Assembly (NCBI GenBank): GCA_008508345.1
Contig: QNGE01002669.1
Location: forward strand, 38,349-102,348
Length of the DNA: 64,000 bases
From: Paragonimus westermani
Taxonomy: Eukaryota; Platyhelminthes; Trematoda; Plagiorchiida; Troglotrematidae
Direction: 5' to 3'
The notes under the pieces were generated by a model that was given only the letters and a program-made list of their open reading frames with translations, was not told where the DNA came from and made no database searches. Positions 1 to 12,131 of the stretch are shown in pieces. A program made the position numbers and the translations under genes. Positions within the stretch are counted from its first letter, which is position 1. Each line of letters starts with the position of its first letter.

Positions 1-2560
1 AATCTCTGATTTCATTTCATGATGATGCTGATAGACTTGGTGCCTTTCTATAAAATTGATTTATCGATCTCACAGAGGACCGCGCGCTTTCTTACTTCCC
101 AATGAGGCATTTTTATTGATGTGGTATCAATCTAAATGGAACTATAACCATTGAAAATCTAATGACGCTAGTTTCAGCTAATCGATATGTTCTGACCGTT
201 TGGAAAGATAGCATGGTTTATGATCACATTACATCCGGTACATACCTTTACTGATTCTGCACCTTAAACCTAGCGTTCAAAGTAGAACGTTTTTGAATCT
301 ATGTGGATTACGTTGTGCACTGTCCGCTAATATTAGGTTGTGCGATATCACACCACAACTAGGTGAGTTTTGTCTGGTCTGATTGAAGCAGAGACGATTA
401 TGAACCAATAATACTAATAACTTATTTACAAGCTACTGTCACCCTGAATCTCAGACTAAAAGAAGTTGGAGGACGTTGTGCGAAAATTATCATAATTTAT
501 AAACCTTCGTGATGTAGACTGTTTGTTTCTCACTTCCTTCCAATGTATTTGGCTAGTTGTATTGGTCTGCAAACTTCATTGAAGCTGGGGATCGGAGCAA
601 AATTAAACTCAAGTGAGTTGTTACCTTCCAAAGTGTGGCTGAGGTTCATCAGATATGTGCACAAGACGACGGCAACAAACAGAACCAGCGATGCACTTTC
701 GATGGCTTCCCAATAAAGGGTCTTTTTACGCACCCTAATACTCGGCTATTCGTCTCGAGCCATCTGTTAAACCAGCAAAATTCTGTTGTATAATTGGAAT
801 TTATTCTCAATCGAAAATCGGATAACACAAACTGTGGAATTAGCATCGTTCCCATCACCAATAACAGTTTGCAATTACAAACGTTACGTGGCCTCCACAT
901 TGTAGGTGCACCTCACAGGCAACGGTTTTTTGATGAAACTGCCAACTGGCAATTCGAGAACATGACGCAACATATTCCACTTAATGGAAATCTTCCTAGC
1001 CTCCGTTATTATAGACCTCAATACTATTTAAACTCTTAATTTCTTAAATTACATACTGACAATCTTCTGTTTGAGTTCTCAGGTTTATTGCCAACAAAGG
1101 CCGAGCATCTGGTAGTCTACCGTCCCAGCTCTCACAAATATGAAATGTCTGATCTTCAAGATGTATCACACCTGGCATGCAAGTCGAGCTGTGCTATCTT
1201 CCCAGCACATTAAATTATCAATTTGTCGCACTTAATGTTAAACTCCATGGTTGCCCTGCAATGTGTTTGCAGTTCACACTCTATTTATGAAAATCAGTGA
1301 ACTCACCTAACCACCTAGAAGTTACCGTGGACTTCTCAGATCACCGGTCCATTTAAAGGAGTTAGAGAACCGAGAGTTTTTTCCTAACGTCTTTGTCGAA
1401 TATACGACAAACCACAACGATTCGCAAATTCTCACAGTACTGACGCCTCATTACCTCAAGGTTTACAGGTAGTTCTTCTAAGGCCACTCCACGAAAGTGC
1501 CTAGAATTGCTATGGAAACGCGGCCATATTAGGTATGCTTGTCAGGTGTTATATCCGTATTTTGGTACACTCTCCATCCATGGTATTCTGGCTTTTCATC
1601 TTGTCATCGCAGGCGGTTAACGAAAGAGGAAAGTTTTCTGAGGTGAACTGAAAATTATAGCATTCCTTACCCAGCTTAGGTCAAAGTTCCTCTGTTTGTT
1701 TTCGGGAAATTTGTTAACATCACCTGCTAGTCACTTTTACCATTTAGCTTCAAGAACATAAGATGTTACTAACAAAACATGTTGTTAGCCTGGCTTCGGA
1801 ACTCACGGGATTACTTTTTCAAAGTGTATTATAGTTTCCTGATGAAAACCATTTCTTTTAGTTTGACCAAACCTGAAAAGCACACGTGTTACGAAATTAC
1901 AACAGTCCTACAGTACGTTTTCAGTGAAGCCCCCAAAAAGCCGTGTGGTGCTTTAGTTTACAGGAATTATCAAACATTAACACAGATGTGATATCAATTT
2001 TTTCCGATCTTTTGTACACATCACGCAGCTTCGTTTGTGAGTAGCATAACACGACTCGTACGCGCGGGAACTAAAGGCAGTTCTCAACACCAGTGAGACC
2101 GGAAGGATAAGAATACACATCAGTCGTGCAAAATAATGTTTGCGTCCTTTTCCCCATATTTTCACACACCTTGTAATGGATGTCTTACAATAAACAACTT
2201 CTCAGGCGATACATCTATTGTGGTCATGGTAGCGTGTGGAACGCCTAGAACAGGATACCCCATAAAAACCGTGGGTCGTTTCTGACTAGTTAATTCCATG
2301 ATGGCCTATACGGTTTTACTAGTGATCCTGATATCAACGATGACAGATCGCCAGATTAGCCAACTAGTTTTTCCATAGCAGACGTGTCTGGGCAGTTCTC
2401 GACATGGTGTGCTGTTCAGATGAAGCCCGATCGTTTCACTATTGCTAATTTGTCCGCATTCAGATATCCGTCTGTCTTGAATGTTTGTATCATAGGATAC
2501 AGGAACCACATAATTTGATGGGCAGGAGTAGTTCAACGCTCAATTAAATACTTCAACGTG
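1..2560. other. no recognisable gene or repeat
   Basis: I see no conserved domain, repeat copy or RNA gene here. Short open frames exist on both strands. One at 530-733 on the minus strand has a hydrophobic stretch of about 20 residues, but its length is what chance gives and no splice-flanked exon is evident. Confidence 0.5.
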
Positions 2561-2594
2561 GCGATTAGGTATGCCCAAAAGCCTACAGTGTGCA

Positions 2595-2747
2595 GATTAT
2601 GGACAACACTGTCGACCAGACACATCCAGCTCCCGTGTTGACAAATTTAAAAGACGATGGAACGGGCCATTTACGATCACGAACCGCAGGAATACGAAAT
2701 TCCAAATCAACCAAGGTCCTCCTGGAAAATTAACCGATGTTGTATAA
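2595..2747 (+). pseudogene. LTR-retrotransposon integrase C-terminal relic
   Basis: A 50-codon open stretch ends in a stop and contains KFKRRWNGPFTI followed by a short polar segment and a Gly/Pro turn. This pattern (basic-aromatic, W-x-GPF, then beta strand) resembles the GPY/F module at the C-terminus of gypsy-type integrases, which binds DNA during integration. No catalytic core, RT or LTR was recognised on either side, so only this scrap remains. The call rests on one short motif and could be chance. Confidence 0.35.
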
Positions 2748-5700
2748 TACGACGATCCCCACTTTTGGCATTAACCTGGTCAATGCGTAGCTTGTAAAAC
2801 TGATTTCTTCACACAAATGTGGAAAAACCGCGAAACGCAATGTTTCATTCAAGTGTTTTTATGATAAAAACAGAAATCGAGAAAACGATAATCCTAGAAA
2901 GCAAAACCCAGTGCGAAATACTTATATGACAATGTGCAGAGGCGGTACCTCAGACACACATTTACAATATTCATGAAACACAGAAAAGAGACCAATTTTC
3001 TTTACAAGCTTTCAATCGGGGATTTTAACAATTCGCATACCATTGTTGCAAGAGTGTCGTTTCCAGTCCTTCCGTACTAAGGAAAATCTGTTCGTTCTTT
3101 GTATAATCCTCATATAATGATGTCTCGTAATTCCTCTGTGAAGTTCGCATCAGGCTTTTGTACAGGTCAATCCAAACGGTTTCATATTAATCCCACCCTT
3201 TATAGGAATGAGACACATGTGCTGACGTAAATGTTTTGTTAGACGATGGAATACTCACTGTGATCCTTAGCAGCAAAAGGCAACAATGTGTGTTTCAAGT
3301 GTCGGTGTCAGAAGCTGAGTCTTGTAGCGACTATAATAAACAACATTTTGGTAGTCACATTCATCTGTACCTCTTCGATGGTTTTGGTTTTGCACCTGCT
3401 TTTGTTGTAGTCAAGCTACCCATTTTTTAACATCCGGTCCGGGGCTAAAAACACAACTCGCTCCGTGCCTCGCTAGCTTGACGTGTCTCTCTGTACTCTC
3501 TATTTTCCAGGGTCGGTAATAATACACGGGGTCAACTTGCTGAGATTTGGCTTTTCATTGTCGATCGATTGTCGATAGTGATCACTGACAGGGTTTTATT
3601 TTGTTGGCTCAGTTCCAACAGTCTTGCAATTTGTCTGGTGTTAACAATTCTATTTTTTTCTCAGAGAAAATTTTTATTAACTCATCGGACCGCTGTTTTA
3701 GTTCTCGGATGTGAGACGTTTTTGTTTGCTTTGATACCGTCAAGTAACATGGTATTCTATTCACTTCACTCATTGCTGGACATGTGCATAAGTGATTAGG
3801 AGTATAGTTCTGATAAACTATATATGTGGTGTACTATGGAGTAGATACAGAAGTTTGGTTACCCACTAGAGTGAAGAGCGCTAAGTGATGTATTGAAAAA
3901 AGGATTGAATCCTCTTTTGCCTTCATTAGATGAAAAAAGTTTTTCTCCTCCTTGACTGTTTGGTTGAGGTGAATGAAATGGGATTCGTCAAGAGAGTAAC
4001 CTCATGCAACTCCATTGTGAAGACTACCTAAAGGGAACAGTTAGATGGAGCAGTAGTCACTCGAGAAAAATAAACCCACTGATTTACACCTGCCAGTCGT
4101 TCGACTAAAGGTGCCACCATTCAATTCATGTATCATCTGTTATCGGGATTAGTGCCTCTTACGGCGTTACCGATCGCCCAGTATGCGGTTTTCTGCATGT
4201 TCACTTTCCGAATACAGCCTTATCTACTGGGAGTGAAATTTGTTTGTTCACGTGGTACTCTCTGATTTACCCGAATGAATTCTCCTCTTGTAACCACTCC
4301 TATATGCACCGAGACAAAAATATTCCTAGTTTACGCCAAGGTTATTGCATTCGTACTTTTATGCGAAATACTGACTGATCAGTTTGATTAGTAAATTATC
4401 TGCCTGCACTTTAAAAGTCACCTCGATTACCTGACAATTTAGCCGCCAGGATTTAATAATTTGTTGACTTGTGATTCTCGTGTGACATTGTTAAGCCGTA
4501 GTTCACCCTAGCGGAGTTGATGTTCCAACACTGTTCATAAAAATTGTCAAATGGTGACGATTTTTTACATTCCCGCTGCACTGGAAACAAGCTTGTTTGC
4601 CACACGTTTCGTCTTACAATGTGTACTGATAAAAAACCGCTTGTCTGTCGAGCAGCGTCACAGTAGTTAAACATACCATGTTTACAGTGTATTGAACGGT
4701 CGTATTTTTTGTCCATAGATATATAGGATCATGGCCCTGGTTACGGTTGTTCTCGTTATTGTGCATCCTCTCCTTTCTGCGAGGCAGACGGTCGTCTGTA
4801 TGGGAATCTAGTGTGTTTATCCCGAAGTTCCTTTATACAATGTAACAGTAGCTGTTCTTTCATTTATAATAAACCCTAACAACTTGCATCCTGCAGAATT
4901 CAGCTGATGTCCACATTGCAGCCTAATGTGAACAGTATTTAGCATTCCAATATGCGGTTCCAGCACGATGGTAACGACCTCCAACCATTTACCAGACGAT
5001 CGCGGGTTCCAGTCTGGTGCATCTGAATGTTTCCTCCTGGGTTTAAGCGGCTTGATAGTATAGAGCTCGTATGTGACCTTACTTGCCATATGACACCAAA
5101 CAATTTAGGTCGTAAGAACTGAAAAGTTCGTGCCCCCTAGCTAAACTATCTTAGTGATATATGTTGCATTCCTGTTTATCTAACAACCTTCTAACAGGCC
5201 AACTTTGTACCACCGCTTATCAGACAACCAGTGGTCACGTGAAACTGCGCGATACGCACAACGGGAGACTTTGGTTTTTCATAAATGGGATTTTTCAAAT
5301 GTCATTGCTTTGTTCGCGCAAATGAAACACTTACAAACTGGCATTTCGAGAGCTAGTTGTGCATCATGCAGCTTCAGTGTCGGCTTTTGTTTCCTCAGGT
5401 TTTCCCACAATTTGAACCCTATAAATAACACACTGGATATTAGTTATCATCTCCCAGGATTCATTAGGCTTTACTGGTTGAGTAGCAAACCCAACTACGT
5501 ACAAGTTGTACATTAATCAGTGCTAACACTCTTGTGTCCTTGTCTCGTGCGTGAAGCTCTGTTGGCGAGACTTAGTGACTTGTCTCATGAGCCGGTAAAT
5601 CAGCGAGGCAAGCAGTACATGTATTCTCGTTGCATTCCTGGCTGCGTTTATTTCAGGTTTCTACGCAGGACTTCCCCTGCTCAGTACAAGTATGGTAAGC

Positions 5701-7872
5701 TTAAATAATTAAATTATTCATGTAAGCGAGCCGGACATATTTGTAAGTAGTTGCACAGTTGTCCTATGCGCAAAAGAAGTGCACATTCTATACATACTTA
5801 CAAAAAGAATATCTTTCAAGTTTAATTGGAAATCGTTCATGACAATGGGTTTACAGTGTACCAGTGGGTATGTGTGTGCCCCTTGCCCCCTAGCTGTTTA
5901 GAACGCCTATCCTAAATAACGATCGAACCGTCTTCCCAACAAACATCGAATTGAAAACGCGGACACAAACTTTATGTTTCCGACTTATCTCTGTCCTGGA
6001 CGTGAACTAACGGCAACAATTAAGTGAAAAAAGAAACGCAACGAAGGTTTACAACCATACGGTGACAGTGTAAAACGTACCAGACGAAAAATGTCAGGTA
6101 GCAGGCACCAATGAGTGGTGTGTGAATTCCAATAAGCAGAAGAATCCATTGAAAAATTGCCATTGGTGATCAGGGGGGACAATGAGCGAGAGTTGTTCAA
6201 AGTGCGACTTTGGTTTGTGGCTTGTAGAGTGCATGTGCAAGACTAAATCACAAGGCGGTCAACCGATCGTCGATATAGACTGGACGACTAACACCTACTT
6301 GGCCGGTGACAATCGTCGCTGTCACTGGTTGCCCTGCCAGTTTGATAGTGATAGGCTGCAACGTTGAAATATACCCGGCCTGGTGCATCTCTCCGCCCCG
6401 TGCCGAAAGTTTCAATGACACGAATGATATCTCGATGAATCACAGGAGTTCGCCCGTGCACGACTTTCGCGTGGCTGACTGAATTGTGATAGTTTACGAA
6501 GCCATATTGTCCATACTTCTCCTGTCAACTGGCAAGGCTGAAGTGGACGGCTTTGGAAGCGGGATAATGCTGAGGATATGTGTCAGGTGTTAAGGTATAC
6601 CTGTAAAACCCACCGTGCCGGCATCTACTGTATCACTGTGATCAAGGACGAACAGTCTTTTTGATTGAGGGGGGGACAGACGAATCATTTTGCAGTCAGC
6701 CTCAACACAGCCGTATCGGTAATGAAAGAAGACAGTTTTTGAGGCTTACAGGTGGAAATATCTTCCATCTCTTTACTGAACTGTTGGACAACAGATCGTT
6801 TTGAATTGACTGAAGAACTACTAGTACGAAGAAATGAGCGGAAGTTGTTTTACATTGTCATCTTGAGTCTCCCATAAATTCCGAATTGTCCCGCAAGGAC
6901 TTAGTCAGTAAGGCACATATACACCTTCAGTTTGCACTTTCCGACCGTTCTGAGATTTAGGAATTCGGTTCACTTGCTCAAAAATGAAGTTCCCTGGCAA
7001 AATATATACTGAAAGATACCGGACAGATTTGATTAACACAATCTTTTTTCTTATGGTTATGATGTTACCCAGTGTTGTGCGATTTCAGTGATAATTCTAC
7101 TTTGACTTCATTTCGCCCATAGGTCTGCATCTGATTTCCAAAAGATCTTATGAGTTTAAGTGGAACTTTGAGATAACTCTGGAGTCTTTTGCCCGGATTC
7201 GTTGCTATCAGTGGAATATCGAATTAGTTATCTTCGACTTGGCAAGTTGTGTGTAACTTGAAACGCTATCTTACTGAGGATTCCTATTCATGAGGCTTGT
7301 TCTGAATTGCCATCACTATTCAATCAAAATGCAACGCCATGGTTGCCAAGTTTGTTGGGGATACACATGAATAAACTGGCTATGTTTGAATGAAATCACT
7401 TAGTTGCTTATACTCAAAGTAAACTGACTCTCGTAATCATGCCTACAGTTAAATGTAGAGACTTCGGAAACCCATCACATAAATCCTAGTTTATTGACCT
7501 GACTGTCCGATTGAATCACTCCTATCATCGAACTACATGGGTAGTCGCAGAAACGTAATCTTGTTTCCAATACTTCCCTCGTTATCTTTGGAGATATTAA
7601 TAAATGCAGATATAAAAAAACAATCTTATGGTACACTAACATCCACCTCCTCTCCCGCACAAAATAAATGTCCAGAAGCAAATAACCTTTGTCGGTAGGT
7701 TCGAAGCTGGCACGAAACAATGCACGCTCCTCAATTCGTTTCAATTTTACTCACACCAGAGACAAGACTGACTTTATCTATGTGTGCATCAGTGAATTAC
7801 ACATCGCAATGTGAATACAACAGAGCTATCAGAATAATCGGTGGAATGGTCGTCAAAATGACTAATCGGTTG

Positions 7873-7878
<6 letters not shown>
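2748..7878. other. unassigned AT-leaning DNA
   Basis: No gene, RNA or repeat family is recognisable. The longest open frames, such as 5205-5516 on the plus strand (103 codons), have no domain-like pattern and are within chance expectation for this composition. Confidence 0.45.

Positions 7879-7906
<28 letters not shown>
7879..7906. repeat. (TA)14 microsatellite
   Basis: An uninterrupted run of alternating T and A, 28 bases long, is seen directly. A second one lies at 28128-28158. Confidence 0.98.
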
Positions 7907-7908
<2 letters not shown>

Positions 7909-8171
7909 GGTTAGAGCTGCGACTGAACAAACTTGTTGATCCGGTTTTGGCCAAATGTTGAAGAAACTGAAAACAATTCGTCCTTTTGATGAACTTGAAT
8001 AGCACACTGAGAAAATGCTAACCATGTGATGTTCTCCGGAGTAACATTAACAATTTACGTTTACCGAAAGACGTACATCTACTAGATTAGGGATTTACAC
8101 GATTCGCCAAGATGGGCTATAACAGCCCTCAGTATAAGTGAGACGCATGTTTCGATATTGCGACCCATGCG

Positions 8172-8717
8172 TTACATAGTACACATTTCGGTCAGTGTAT
8201 CAGAAGTAAGCGTTTGTCGAAATCTATATGTGGTTGCGTCAAAAGTATCCCACGTAGCTCTCATGTATGAATGGAATATTTTGAGGGAGCCTTGAATAGA
8301 TGTTACACAAATGTATGAGATTTCACATTTCCAGAAATAAATCTGCCACACGAATTTGTTTATTAATGGATGTATGGAATCTCTGTTACTTAACATAGTG
8401 GGATATGGGGATTTCTTGGGGAAATGGCATTTCCAGGGACGGAGAAAGGTAGGGGTACGTTGAACCATTTTTTGACAACCGTATCTATCCTTCTTCAATT
8501 TAACTAGGGCTTCCATCCTGTACGGGTCACCACACCGGTAATTGTACGGGTCACATGTAACCACGCTGGCAACAAAGGTTGTACCGTTTTTGGGTGTAAG
8601 GATGTTGAGTTCAAGAGATGAGATGATCGTGGGATATAAGGTTCCGAGATCATAGAGATTTTCTCGTTTTTCAGCTTGCGAATTATTAATGCAGCTACAA
8701 CTTCGTATAGTCTCCAT
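8172..8717 (-). other. unassigned 181-codon open frame
   Basis: This is the longest uninterrupted frame outside the gypsy gag region and the N run. The translated product is moderately basic and Cys/Tyr-containing. I see no signal peptide, clear membrane segment or known motif. It lies just downstream (in minus orientation) of the R2-like LINE relic, so it could be part of that element's tail or an older insertion. A frame of this length is roughly at the chance limit for 64 kb. I do not assign a function. Confidence 0.2.
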
Positions 8718-8959
8718 CTAACAAAATGGGTAGGAGGGCCTGACTTAAGAAGGTGAGACAAACTTTCATGGATGTTAACACATCAGTATTTTAATTTCTC
8801 CAGTGAGTTTGGACGGCCACGCGGGCAACACGCCAGCTTTAAGTTGCGTCGGTCTGATGTAAAAGCGAAGAGTAATCCTTGTTGGGTTTCGTAACCATTT
8901 GTTTGACGTGGCCGTTGTTGGGGAGTATCGCAAACAAGCATCATCGTGTGTACTACAGA

Positions 8960-10520
8960 AGAACTCAGGTCATGCTACGTTTGCTTCCTCTCTGAATGTA
9001 ACAATCGTTCTGGGTGCTGACATCAATGTGATGGCAAGGCGTAGAGCCCATTGTGAAGCCGTATTTCTTTCGACGCAAGTTATTCTATTCAGAAAGATAT
9101 GAGGCTGCCAAAATGGATGTCCGGTTAGAAGAAAGCGTTCGGTGTGCATTTGGGCAGCTATTGTCATTTCTTACCATTCACACTCATTGGTCGATCTAAG
9201 GAATTAGGTGTCTTTTTATGAACGGCGTTGAGACACAGATGATGGGTTAATCTTGTTAGTAGATGCATCCGCAAGATTTCGCTTGTTTGTTGGGACTTTA
9301 GAGGTGTTGCCTCGTGTAACAGTTTTGATAGACCAAATGTTGCAACTGTTGGTAATATTCCCCTCCAACTGAGCAGCATATTACGATAGTTTCGGTTACT
9401 TCCAAGGGTGAGTCATCATGAACAGTGGTTTATTTTTTCTACGTCCTTTTATGTGGATGCATCAGAACTTCGAGTGGTTCACGGTCAAACCGATTTCAAG
9501 CAAACTAACCTGCGGATGTTCCAGTCTAATTGTGAGTGCTTCAATGCAGGAAGCTGTTGATATATAATTCGCACATACCAGATAGCTCAGTCGGCCGCGC
9601 ATTGTGTTTAGAACAAAGGCCAAAATAAACGAGCACGAGGTAGATTCATCCAAGTCTATTGTGAATAGTATGGGGTTACAGAGTCTCCACAACTAACATG
9701 TCTCCCCAGGAAAAACTCGGAGCTTCCAAAATAGGACTTACCAGACTTGTGAACGGAACTCAGATAGCTGCTCAAAATGACAGGTGTATCGTGGACAAAG
9801 ACTGTTCTTATCAGTGACTCATGTGATATGTGGTCAAAAGCCTTAGATATACCCATGTTTGCGAGCGAACGTACGCGGTGCGTTACATGAGAGTGACGAA
9901 ACACAACATCGATTATAGTCGTCATTTCAAATATTCCATCTCGTTGTAGGAAGGCAAACTGTTGTTAGTCGGAGGGGAACAAAAGGGTCCAGCGATCAAA
10001 TAAGATCATATGAAAGCACCTTGTGACCACCAAACAAAGAAATCTGATGGAACTCAGATGGTGCAAGCCGGGAGGAGACTTTGGGTAAAAAATGTTATAC
10101 CTGCAGTGTTCAACTGTGGAGGAAGCTGTTCAGTGGTCAGTAGTAGATTAAGAAACGCAGCCAGTGATTCGGCTCGGAGATGATCTACGTCGGTGAATGT
10201 GAGGTGGTCGGATTCGGGCGCAAATCTTTTCAGGGAACGGATTACCTGGGTGACTTCAGCTTCGGAAATTGGAGAGACGGGGTTACGATCACATGGAGCC
10301 ACATTCCGTATGGGGCGGTTGGCATAGACCTCTGGGCCATCAAGCACCTTACTCCAGTAGTCCGTAAATTTGGGGGAACTTGTGTTCATGATCAACAAAG
10401 ATGTTCCTCCATCGCCCGTCAGGTATCGTCGTTGCCGCGTCCCTCCTTCTCCGCGTGCAATGGTTGTATACATGTCCAGATTGGACTCAACGTAGGTGAC
10501 GGCTGCTTTTCATTCTGATG
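8960..10520 (-). mobile_element. R2-like non-LTR retrotransposon relic
   Basis: Several minus-strand frames line up in the order expected for a LINE reverse transcriptase. A 139-codon frame (10054-10473) carries the pre-palm region, with PVSPISEAEV and later LRAESLAAFLNLLLTTEQLP. A second frame (9656-9925) holds RT motif A as SKAFDHISHESL, followed by a degraded GD..TP box. A third (9462-9692) covers the region where the catalytic FADD box should be but reads YLVCANYIS, so the two aspartates are gone. A fourth (9164-9379) has LKSQQTSEILRMHLLTRLTH, which fits the post-RT thumb/linker. Stops and frameshifts separate all four parts, so the copy is dead. Assignment to the R2-like group rests on the pre-RT wording; the exact clade is uncertain. 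Neither end is defined. Confidence 0.65.
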
Positions 10521-10983
10521 AAGTGACGCCTTCGTCTTAATAGTCTTCATGTAGATGGAAAGTGTTTTTCACAGATTTAGTTGATAGCGTCTTTCAAGTT
10601 GTGATAAGTTGGTGGTTATTCGACAGTGTTATCAAAGGCGCGAAAAATGGCAGAAATGTATCCTTCGCAGTACCTCCCTGGAGCTGACTTAGTGCTGTTC
10701 TAATGATCATACCGTGGTCAGATTCGTTGTCTAATTGATCTGACTCATAACTAACCGGCCAGTTGTTGATACCCAGTATCGTAGTAGTTGGGGTTTCTAG
10801 GAGAGCGTCGTAATCGGTAGTATCATGGGAGGAACGATAACCATCACTGCTCCAGCAACTGATGAGGTGAAGTACTGTGCACGTGAGTGCCCAGGACGTA
10901 CGATTCCTAAGTTTGTAGCTTGTATGGTAGGCTTGCCTATATTTAAGTCCGATACCCCTAATTCTGTGAGTAGTTCACTGGAT

Positions 10984-11074
10984 TGATAAACAGATTTGGA
11001 ATAACACAACGTTACGAGCAAGTTGTAATACTCTACGTTTGGTGTGGATACCTTACAACTGATTAATAATCGAG
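10984..11074 (-). repeat. truncated derivative of the 26 kb palindrome
   Basis: 10984-11040 matches the left-arm segment of the 26008-26433 palindrome: the GATAAACAG end through the CTCTACGTTT end. 11041-11074 matches the far end of its right arm, GGTGTGGATA to TTAATAATCGA. The interior, including the 5' half of the hammerhead-like motif, is missing. The junction falls at a shared TTT. This is similarity seen by eye with a few mismatches. Confidence 0.75.
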
Positions 11075-12131
11075 TTCACTGGATGTTTTTGGTGGTTGAC
11101 CAGAACGATCTGTCTCCAGCTGAGGCACATCAATTTGACGATCTACTGGGTCCATGCACGGTTAAGGAAGTGGGTTCGGCATCCCGCTGAATGTTGCTCG
11201 TCGTGAGTCATATTCGGGCTTCGATGATAATTTTTAGGTGAGTAACTCAGTCTCGTTTGAAAGTTGTCGAGTGGAGGAGGTTGGTTGAAAATTTCCACAT
11301 AAATATTCAAATTTTCCGGTTGGTCGCCATAAGCATTCATCGGTGGATCGCGACTCATGACAGAGTTCCGTACATACTAAATGCAGATAAAGTGTAAAAT
11401 ACAGATAAAACTGCCTCTGTTGTATCGACCTGTTTGATACAGCCGGCTCAGGATTTAGTAGATTTGGTTCTGGCATACAGAGTTGTTTAATGGGATGATG
11501 ATATCTGATAAACCATCTCTCCGAATCAGCTGGAGCCAACTGGGACGATAGCTGACGTGTTGTGTCCATTATGGATGACGGCAGTGAACCTTTCGGGATT
11601 AGGAGAAGGGTGAGACTTGTGGGGAAGTCAGACATATTCGTCTATTGGTGCTCGCTGTTTATCGACCTATAATACAATCGGTGGTGGATGAATCGAGACT
11701 TTAGCGTAGAATTAGAAATGTCGGGGAGTCATTCGCGTAACCAATCAGCATAGCATCTCCAAGCGTTGATAAAAAAAAACCTGGTGGTAAGAGGGCAGGA
11801 CAAACGGTGTGCGCAATATTTCTCGAGATGTTTTTGACGTTTACGTTGCGATAAGCCGCGTGAGGAGGTAGATCCAACCTGGCATTGAAAACGTCAGAAT
11901 CCGAAGGCTCCGTGTAATGATGACAGGTGGCACGTCGGAATTCGGGTGTATGCTACTACATGTTTACGTTAGCATGAACGCGTGCTAATCTCTGTATAAC
12001 ACAGAAGCTAGATCCGATGAACTGACTGGTTTGAGATGGAATTTGCATTGACATGGGCCACTGATTCGTTACTAGTTGTCTAGGGGGTTGCCATTCGGAG
12101 ATTCTAGGGTGGGAGCAGTAGGAGGACAGGA
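11075..12131. other. unassigned DNA upstream of the gypsy element
   Basis: A minus-strand frame at 11234-11635 (133 codons) is the longest here, but it shows no recognisable motif. No LTR partner for the 3' LTR at 15854-16079 was found in this stretch. Confidence 0.4.

Noticed and set aside
530..733. Short minus frame with a hydrophobic segment
   Set aside because: 67 codons, no conserved motif, length expected by chance.
8143..8172. ACGCATG/CATGCGT inverted pair around a GAAAC-containing loop on the minus strand
   Set aside because: A hammerhead would need CUGANGA after stem I; it is absent. The hairpin alone is short enough for chance.
10180..10518. 112-codon plus-strand frame
   Set aside because: It is the antisense shadow of the LINE RT frame on the minus strand.
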